A stretch of DNA of 64,000 nucleotides. Source: Oscillospiraceae bacterium. GTDB lineage: Bacteria > Bacillota > Clostridia > Oscillospirales > Ruminococcaceae. The stretch spans positions 1 to 64,000 of the forward strand of contig JAIKWY010000110.1 in assembly GCA_024684395.1 (NCBI GenBank). Direction: 5' to 3'. The translations under genes and the position numbers were made by a program. The notes below the pieces were generated by a model that made no database searches, was not told where the DNA came from, and saw only the letters and a list, made by a program, of their open reading frames with translations. Shown one piece after another: positions 19,796 to 27,800 of the stretch. Within the stretch, counting starts at the first letter, position 1; every line of letters starts with the position of its first letter.

Positions 19796-21073
19796 ATGAA
19801 GATACGCAAGATGCTCGCATGTCTTGCTGCATGTATGATGCTCACGGCTGCCGGCTGCGGCAGTGCGAGCAGGAACGACCCGAACCGGGCTGTCAATTCC
19901 GGCGAGGGGATCGTGGACGAGCGCTCCGGCGGCAAGACCGCTACGGAGGCAGGTCAGGAGGAGGAGACCACCGAGGCGGAAACAGAGGCGCCTTCCGGAA
20001 AGAGCGGCAAGGTCAGCTTCCTGGCAGTCGGTGACAACCTCATCCACTCTGCCGTGTACCGGACGGCTGCGGAGCATGCCGGGGACGGGGAAGCGTACAA
20101 TTTCCGCTATTGCTATCAGTATGTGGCGGATAAGATCGGTGCTGCCGATCTGGCGTTCATCAACCAGGAGACGGTCATCTGCGGCGGCGAGTATGAGATC
20201 TCGGGCTCGAACCTGAATTTCTGCTCCCCGGATGAGCTTGGCGACGAGCTGATCGATCTGGGCTTTGACATCATCAACCTTTCCAATAACCATATCCTCG
20301 ACAAGGGCTCTGACGGTATGCGTGCCTGCCTGGATTACTGGGATTCGCAGGTGGACAAGCATCCGGGGCTGATCGTGGAGGGCGTTTACCGGGATTATCA
20401 GGATATGTTCAACTACCGCACGGTCGAGGTCAACGGCATCACCATCGGCGTGCTGGGCTATACCGATCATACCAACGGCTATTCGCTGCCGTCGGATTCC
20501 GAGATGCGCATCCCCTACACGAACGAGGAGAAGCTGATCCAGCAGCAGGTGAGCGAGCTCAAGGAGCAGGTGGACTGCGTGGTCGTTTCCACCCACTGGG
20601 GTGTGGAGGATACGCATACCATCCCGGAGGAGTCAAAGGATCTGGCGCAGAAGCTCATCAACTGGGGTGCTGATGTCGTCATCGGAACGGGTCCGCATAC
20701 CCTGCAGTCGATGGAGTACCTGAGTCGCCCGGACGGGTCGCAGGGATTTGTGTACTATTCGCTCGGCAACTTTATCTCCGGGCAGACGGATAATTTCAAC
20801 ATGGTCGGTGGTATGGCACTGTTTGATATTGTCATGACGGACGGCGAGCTGACGATCGAGGAGCCGAAGCTGACACCGGTCATCACGCAGTATGAGACCG
20901 GCGGTCTGAAGGATGTGCGTGTCGTGCCGTATTATGACTATACGGACGAGATGGCGGCAAACCACGGCATCCCGTACTCTCCGATGGGTACTGCCAAGAA
21001 CTGGGGCTGGGATGTTGTCAACCGCATTGTCGAGAACAACGTGCCGGAGGAGTATCAGAAGCTCGATAAGTAA
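19796..21073 (+). CDS. CapA-family (poly-gamma-glutamate capsule enzyme fold) lipoprotein
   Basis: Lipobox LTAAGC; AVGDNLIH, INQETVICGG, NLSNNHILDKG, STHWGVE, GTGPHTLQSME, YSLGNFISGQ. Confidence 0.88.
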   Translation: MKIRKMLACLAACMMLTAAGCGSASRNDPNRAVNSGEGIVDERSGGKTATEAGQEEETTEAETEAPSGKSGKVSFLAVGDNLIHSAVYRTAAEHAGDGEAYNFRYCYQYVADKIGAADLAFINQETVICGGEYEISGSNLNFCSPDELGDELIDLGFDIINLSNNHILDKGSDGMRACLDYWDSQVDKHPGLIVEGVYRDYQDMFNYRTVEVNGITIGVLGYTDHTNGYSLPSDSEMRIPYTNEEKLIQQQVSELKEQVDCVVVSTHWGVEDTHTIPEESKDLAQKLINWGADVVIGTGPHTLQSMEYLSRPDGSQGFVYYSLGNFISGQTDNFNMVGGMALFDIVMTDGELTIEEPKLTPVITQYETGGLKDVRVVPYYDYTDEMAANHGIPYSPMGTAKNWGWDVVNRIVENNVPEEYQKLDK

Positions 21074-21128
21074 GCACAGAGCCAGTGTGGGCATCCTGCT
21101 TTGAGGATCACGGTATTTTATGAACTTT

Positions 21129-21161
21129 CGCCTCTCTGCTGTTGCAGAGGGGCGTTTTTTT
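21129..21161 (+). terminator. Rho-independent terminator
   Basis: CGCCTCTCTG..CAGAGGGGCG then TTTTTTT. Confidence 0.8.
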
Positions 21162-21204
21162 ATCAGGTTGAATTGAGATGCGGAGTGGAATGGCGCAAAT
21201 GTGC

Positions 21205-21455
21205 CACCGGGATGGGGCGGAGCGCAAAGCTGGAAATGGAACGCAGGGTACAGGCGTATCTCTCTGCATAGGACGGTGACTGTGCGGGCGTGATGGAATG
21301 GGGGAATGGGTGCGGAGTAGAAAGGGGAACGCAGGGTACAGGCGTGTCACTCTCCACAAAGGGCGGTGACTGTGCGGGCGTGATGGAATGGGTGCGGAGT
21401 TGAAAGGGGAATGCAGGGTACAGGCGTATCTCTCTCCACACAGGTGCGGGAGCTG
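21205..21455. repeat. Imperfect direct tandem repeat, about 82-88 bp unit, 3 copies
   Basis: a(c/t)gcagggtacaggcgt recurs at 21241, 21329 and 21411 with conserved flanks (gacggtgactgtgcgggcgtgatggaatggg). Confidence 0.75.
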
Positions 21456-21755
21456 CACGGGCGGAGCAAAGACGCACCGGAGAAAGAGAAAAAACGGGGT
21501 GTGGGGCGGAGCCCCACAAAAGGGGTCGCAGGGCGCAGCCCCGTCCCCCCATGAGCGCCCGGAGCGAAGCGATCGGGCGCTCTTTCAGGCGGAAAAAGGA
21601 AATATGTAAAAGCTGTTTATCGCAGAAATTCAGGAACAAATTCATTTTCACTTCATAAAAGCAGTGCCAGAAATGCGACACCGCTTTTTGCTTTGTGAGA
21701 AGCATAAAAAACGGGACGCCTGCTTTGGCTATAATGATGATTTTTCAAAAAAGTG

Positions 21756-21784
21756 TTTACTTTTTTTAGGGTCTGATATATAAT
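21756..21784 (+). promoter_or_regulatory. Distal promoter of the scaffoldin cluster
   Basis: TTTACT-N17-TATAAT. Confidence 0.5.
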
Positions 21785-21927
21785 AACTTGTAAGGACAAC
21801 TGACCGAACTGTAATAAAATCGTAACCGACTTTGTGCATTCTGGATAAAATATTTTCAACCTTTGTGTAGGGTGCACAAATCGGGATATGCTTTTTTTAC
21901 ATCCCACACAAAATGTTATAATTTCTA

Positions 21928-21956
21928 TTGACTTATGTGATATTTTGTCCTATAAT
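21928..21956 (+). promoter_or_regulatory. Proximal promoter of the scaffoldin cluster
   Basis: TTGACT-N17-TATAAT, about 140 nt upstream of the ATG. Confidence 0.75.
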
Positions 21957-22101
21957 AACAATAAGTAGATATGCGGTGAATTGTCGGCCATCGCATTGAC
22001 GCTTAATGATATGAGGATATAATTTGAGGAAGTGCGGCTTCCTTTGGTTATATGGCTTTGTATTACTTCAAAAACCAATTACAATGAAGGAGGAACGACT
22101 A

Positions 22102-22926
22102 ATGAAGGTAAGCAAAATTGTTGCCGGTCTGGCTGCTGCTGCAATGCTCGCAGCTATGTCTTCTCAGACTGTACTGGCAGCAGACACAATTACTATCAAG
22201 GCTGACGAGGTGGCTGCAGCAGCAGGTGAGAACTTCACGCTGAATATTTCGCTGGATGGGGTTCCGGCACAGGGTATTTCCGTGATGGAGTTCGCAGTTA
22301 AGTACGATACGAAGGCTGTGGAGAACGTTAAGGTATCCGCAGGCGCGATCGCAAAGAACGGGGTAGACGATGTTGAGAAATTTGAAGGGGCAACTGCGTT
22401 TGTAGCCGACACAAGCACAGCGGGTCTCATCACGATTACGTATTCTACATCTCAGACAGATGCTAAGTACTGCGTTTCCGCAGACGGCGTTTACGCTACG
22501 ATCACAGGTACTGTAAAGGCAGGAACAGCTGACGGCTCCTATCCGGTAGAGATCGTTGCCATCGACCGTGAGACGAAGGAAGGCTCCGGTACGAAGAACA
22601 AGGATATCAAGGCGGGCTATATCGATGCTGACCAGAAGGGCACTCTGTATGCGACCACGGTCGTAAACGGTGCTGTGGTCGTTGGCGGCGATGTGGTCGA
22701 TCCTACATCTGATCCCGGCAAGGTAGTCTATGGTGACGTTGACGAAAGCGGCAAGGTCGATATCATTGATGTTATCACGCTGAACAAGAACCTCATGGTA
22801 GGTGAAGCCCTCACAGCTCAGGGCAAGATCAATGCCGATGTTGACAAGAACGGTTCCGTAGACGAGGTTGATTCTCTGAACATCCTGAAGTACGTTGTAG
22901 AGATCGTAACTGAACTGCCCGTTTGA
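22102..22926 (+). CDS. ScaC-like adaptor scaffoldin: one cohesin plus one dockerin
   Basis: Signal peptide; cohesin ISLDGVPAQGISVMEFAVKYDTKAVE..; dockerin GDVDESGKVDIIDVITLNKNLMVGEALTAQGKINADVDKNGSVDEVDSLNILKYVVEIV. Confidence 0.85.
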   Translation: MKVSKIVAGLAAAAMLAAMSSQTVLAADTITIKADEVAAAAGENFTLNISLDGVPAQGISVMEFAVKYDTKAVENVKVSAGAIAKNGVDDVEKFEGATAFVADTSTAGLITITYSTSQTDAKYCVSADGVYATITGTVKAGTADGSYPVEIVAIDRETKEGSGTKNKDIKAGYIDADQKGTLYATTVVNGAVVVGGDVVDPTSDPGKVVYGDVDESGKVDIIDVITLNKNLMVGEALTAQGKINADVDKNGSVDEVDSLNILKYVVEIVTELPV

Positions 22927-23030
22927 TCACTTGAAACAAAATGACAACTCATGATGTGACGTAATCCGACCTTTGCGGACACTGACGGAACGTCCGCAAA
23001 AAACCCACACAAGAAAGGAAAATAATAGTT

Positions 23031-24782
23031 ATGAAGAAGGTAATTTCTGCACTGACTGTCGCTGCAATGTGCGCTTCCATGGCAGCGAGCGCAATTCCTG
23101 CATTCGCCGTTTACAAGACCGGCGATGTAAGTTCCTATCTGAAGGTAATCTCCGCCAGCAAGGGTACCATCTCTGCTGACGGTACAACTGTTACCTTCGA
23201 TTCCGCTGCTGATGCTGCAAGTGCAAAGCTCACCGTTGCACAGTATCTCGTAGCTGACACTGCCAATCCGTCTATCCAGCAGATCGGCGGTCTGTACACC
23301 ACCAACTCTACCAGCATCAAGCTCGGTAACAATGGTCAGGGTGTAGACTACGGCGCTACATTCGCAGAGCAGCAAGTAACTGCTGACGCAGCTCCGTATG
23401 ATGCTGCTCCGGTCACCTTCACGACCACCTCTTATGTAAACTGCTTCGGTTACTACACTGACCTGCTTGAGACCTACACCGTTGGTAACGGTAACGTTTC
23501 CTGGGCTCACAGCAGCAAGTGGCAGGGCGACGGCTGGGTAGGTAACGGCAAGAACGACGTTCTGCTCCTCCAGTGGGCAAGTGACTTCGGCGACAACATC
23601 GGTCACGATGAGGATTATACGACGACTCATCACTTCCTGACCAAGAAGTCCGATCAGTATCCGTTCACTCAGTTCGATGTGAACCTCGATGCTTCTATCG
23701 CTGACGGTACTTACACTGTAGACTTCCTCGAGAGCTATACTCATCCGGAGTATGGTGTAAAGAAGGGCAACTGGATCAACGTTGATGGTAAGAACGTGAT
23801 CGATATCACTGATCTCAAGGGTATCACCATCAAGGTCGGCGGCGGCGAGACCCCGACTGAGACTACTGAGAAGCCTACCGATAAGCCCACTGAGGCTACC
23901 GATAAGCCCACTGAGGCTACTGAGAAGCCCACCGAGAATACTCCTGAGGGCAAGGACATCTCCTCCATCAAGGACTGGACTTGGGTAGTAGATGATTCCG
24001 TTTATGATCCGGCTACCGACAAGGTCGCTACCATCACCGTTCTGAGTGCTGGTACCGATCCTGGTATCTTCGGTTATGACTTCAACATCACCGCAAACGG
24101 TGAGACCCTTGACAAGGCTGGCTTCACCATCGTTCAGATCACCCAGGGCGATGCATACAAGTTCACCACCTTCCAGCCGAACAAGCAGAACGGTCACGTT
24201 GGCGCAACCGAGACCAATGACCAGGTAACCGCAGACTACAAGGCAACTGCCGGCACTACGGTCGTTAAGTACGTGGTACAGGTTCCGAAGACTGCAAAGG
24301 CAGGCGATAAGTTCAAGATCGAGATCATTGATCCTTCTTGCGGTAACTACAACAAGGAGAGCCTGGCTCCGAAGACTCTGGGCGGTACTCTGACCATCGC
24401 TGGCGGTGAGGATACCACTGATCCGACTGAGGAGACCAAGGCTCCGACTGAGGCTACCGAGGAGACCAAGGCTCCGACTGAGGAGACCAAGGCTCCGACT
24501 GAGGAGACCAAGACTCCTCCGGCTCCTGGTTCTTACCTCTATGGTGACGTGAACGAGGACGGCAAGGTTGAGCTGGTTGACGTTGTTAAGCTGAACAGAT
24601 ACCTGACTGGTCTGGATGCTACCATCACCGCTACTGCGACTGTAAATGCAAACTGCTTCCGTGCAGCTGGCGAGTCTGATGCAGATACCACCGCTAACAA
24701 CCTCGATGGTAAGGACTCCATGGAGATCCTGAAGGCTCTGATCGGTCTCGTAAAGACCGCAGATCTGCCGACCAAGGCATAA
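23031..24782 (+). CDS. ScaA-like scaffoldin: N-terminal unknown domain, one canonical cohesin, Thr/Pro/Glu linkers, dockerin
   Basis: Cohesin (about 23968-24413) nearly identical to ScaB cohesins; dockerin GDVNEDGKVELVDVVKLNRYLTGL..DGKDSMEILKALIGLV. Confidence 0.85.
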   Translation: MKKVISALTVAAMCASMAASAIPAFAVYKTGDVSSYLKVISASKGTISADGTTVTFDSAADAASAKLTVAQYLVADTANPSIQQIGGLYTTNSTSIKLGNNGQGVDYGATFAEQQVTADAAPYDAAPVTFTTTSYVNCFGYYTDLLETYTVGNGNVSWAHSSKWQGDGWVGNGKNDVLLLQWASDFGDNIGHDEDYTTTHHFLTKKSDQYPFTQFDVNLDASIADGTYTVDFLESYTHPEYGVKKGNWINVDGKNVIDITDLKGITIKVGGGETPTETTEKPTDKPTEATDKPTEATEKPTENTPEGKDISSIKDWTWVVDDSVYDPATDKVATITVLSAGTDPGIFGYDFNITANGETLDKAGFTIVQITQGDAYKFTTFQPNKQNGHVGATETNDQVTADYKATAGTTVVKYVVQVPKTAKAGDKFKIEIIDPSCGNYNKESLAPKTLGGTLTIAGGEDTTDPTEETKAPTEATEETKAPTEETKAPTEETKTPPAPGSYLYGDVNEDGKVELVDVVKLNRYLTGLDATITATATVNANCFRAAGESDADTTANNLDGKDSMEILKALIGLVKTADLPTKA

Positions 24783-24809
24783 TCTTTGCAAATTGACCTG
24801 AAAAATCGT

Positions 24810-24832
24810 GTTCAGCCGGTCTCCGGCTGAAC
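24810..24832 (+). other. Intercistronic hairpin between ScaA-like and ScaB-like genes
   Basis: GTTCAGCCGG-tct-CCGGCTGAAC without a U-tract. Confidence 0.5.
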
Positions 24833-24878
24833 ATGGTTTTACAAGCATAAAATCCATTTCAGAAAGGAAATATGCACA

Positions 24879-27800
24879 ATGAAGAGATTTATTTCTGCAT
24901 TGACTGCGTTCTGCATGGTTGCTTCCATGACCGTTGCTGCCCTCCCGGCAAGTGCGATTACGGTAAGAGACTATACCGCAGTGAATGCACAGGCCGGCTC
25001 TGCGACCTGGTCATTGAGCAAGACAGAGTATGATCCCGCAGTGGACAAGACTGCAACGATCAGCGTCATTGCAGATAGTGACCCGGGTATTTACGGTTAT
25101 GACTTCAACATCGAGGTCAATGACGGATCCGGTTATAAGACTCTGGATCAGGCTGGCTTCACCATTGCGTCGATCGCGCAGGGTAATGCCTACAACTTCG
25201 ACATGTTCCAGCCGAACAAGAAGAATGGTCACGTTGGTGCTGCGCACAATTCCGGTTCTGCCGATCAGGTAGCTGCTGCCGGTTCTACGATCGTAAACTA
25301 CGTCGTACAGGTTCCGTCTTCTGCTGCTGCCGGTACTGTATATAAGATCCGCCTCAAGGATGTTGTTGCAGGTAACTATAATAAGGAAGCTGTGACAGTC
25401 ACCGCTTCTGAAGGCTCCCTGACCATCAAGGGCGGCAGCTCTGAGGATCCGACGCAGGCTCCTACGCAGGCACCTACCGTTGATCCGAGCAAGATCAGCG
25501 ACTGGACCTGGTATGCAGACAACTCCACTTACAAGGTAGGCGTTGACAAGACTGCTACCATCAACATCATGAGCGCTGGTACCGATCCTGGTATCTTCGG
25601 TTATGACTTCAACATCACCGTAAACGGTGAGACCCTTGACAAGGCTGGCTTTACCATCGTACAGGTAACGCAGGGTGATGCATACAACTTCACCACCTTC
25701 CAGCCGAACAAGAAGAATGGTCACGTTGGTGCGACTGAGACCAATGACCAGGTCACCGCTGACTACACGGCAGCTTCCGGTTCCACCATCGTCAAGTACG
25801 TGGTACAGGTTCCGAAGACTGCAAAGGCTGGCGATGTTTACAAGATCGAGATCATCGATCCTGCTTGCGGTAACTACAACAAGCAGAGCCTGACTCCTAA
25901 GGTACAGTCCGGTACGCTGACCATCGTTGGCGATGAGGACGTGACTGACGAGCCGACACAGAAGCCTACCGACCAGACACCTACCGAGACCACGCCGGAT
26001 GTAGATCCTGGCAAGATCACGGATTGGACCTGGTATGCTGACAAGTCCACCTATAAGATCGGTGTTGACAAGACCGCTACCATCAGCATCATGAGCGCTG
26101 GTACCGATCCTGGTATCTTCGGTTATGACTTCAACATCACCGCAAACGGTGAGACCCTTGACAAGGCTGGCTTTACCATCGTACAGGTAACGCAGGGTGA
26201 TGCCTATAACTTCACCACCTTCCAGCCGAACAAGAAGAACGGTCACGTTGGTGCAACCGAGACCAATGACCAGATCACCGCAGATTACAAGGCAGCTTCC
26301 GGTTCCACCATCGTCAAGTATGTGGTACAGGTTCCGAAGACTGCAAAGGCCGGCGATGTTTACAAGATCGAGATCGTTGATCCTGCTTGCGGTAACTACA
26401 ACAAGCAGAGCCTCTCTCCGAAGACGCTGGCAGGTTCTCTGACCATCGTTGGTGAAGAGGGTACCGAAGCTACTGAGGCGACTCAGAAGCCTACCGACGA
26501 GACACCTACCGAGACCACGCCGGATGTAGATCCTGGCACGATCAAGGATTGGACATGGTACGCTGACAAGTCCACCTATAAGATCGGTGTTGACAAGACC
26601 GCTACCATCAGCATCCTGAGTGCTGGTACCGATCCTGGCATCTTCGGTTATGACTTCAACATCACCGCAAACGGTGAGACCCTCGACAAGGCTGGCTTTA
26701 CCATCGTACAGGTAACGCAGGGTGATGCCTACAACTTCACCACCTTCCAGCCGAACAAGAAGAATGGTCACGTTGGTGCAACTGAGACCAATGACCAGAT
26801 CACCGCAGATTACACGGCAGCTCCTGGTTCCACCATCGTCAAGTACGTGGTACAGGTTCCGAAGACTGCACAGGCCGGCGATGTCTACAAGATCGAGATC
26901 GTTGATCCTTCCTGCGGTAACTACAACAAGGAGAGCCTCTCTCCGAAGACGCTGGCAGGTTCCCTGACCATCGTTGGTGAGCAGGATCCGACCGAGGCTC
27001 CCAAGCCGACCGATGAGACTTCTGCTCCTTACGAGGAGAAGACCTCTGAGGTAACCGCTAAGTGGGATATCGCAGATGTAACTGCTAAGCCCGGCGAGAC
27101 CGTTCCGGTCGCTATCACTGTTACCGGCAATGGCGGCTTCAACAGCGTGATCGCAAGTCTGTCTGTTGACGCAGGCCCGACCATGAAGGATGCTGAGACC
27201 GGTTCCGCATTTGCGACCCTGAACTCTGCCTTCAATAAGGACAACTTCTCCGTAGGCGGTACTGACTTCCAGTCCAAGGAGGACATCACTGCTGACGGCG
27301 ATGTATTCATCGTAAACTTCACTGTTCCGACCACTGCGAAGAACGGCGATGTTTACAAGATCGACTTCAAGGATCTCACGATCTTCAACTATGACATGAT
27401 CAAGCTCATCCCGACTCAGGAAGCTGGTTCCATCACCATCGTTGAGGAGACTGAGGCTACTGAAGAGCCCACCAAGTGGGAAGACACCTCTGAGAAGGTT
27501 GCCGGCACTTGGGATATCGGCGAGAAGACCGTTAAGAAGGGCACTACTTCCGTTGATCTGCCGGTTTCCGTAACTGGTATGACCGCTGGCATCAACAGCT
27601 ACATTGCTAAGATCACCTCTGAGCTGAAGGCAACTGGCGCTCAGGCTGGCGATACTTATGCAGCACTGAACTTCCTGGGCAACCCGGATAATCTGACCTT
27701 CGCTGGTACCAACTACCAGAGCAAGTCTGACATCACTGGTGAGGGCGATGTATTCTACGTAACCTTCGAGATCCCGGCTGATGCAGCACCTGGCACGAAG

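Noticed and set aside
21205-21455. Possible CRISPR array
   Set aside because: Unit is 82-88 bp with similarity along its full length; no short repeat with unique spacers and no cas genes.
21163-21705. 180-aa minus strand ORF over the tandem repeats
   Set aside because: Repeat-derived Pro/Ser/His-rich translation with no supporting start context.
22818-24857. 679-aa antisense ORF opposite the ScaA-like gene
   Set aside because: Shadow ORF over a cohesin/linker/dockerin gene with strong sense evidence.
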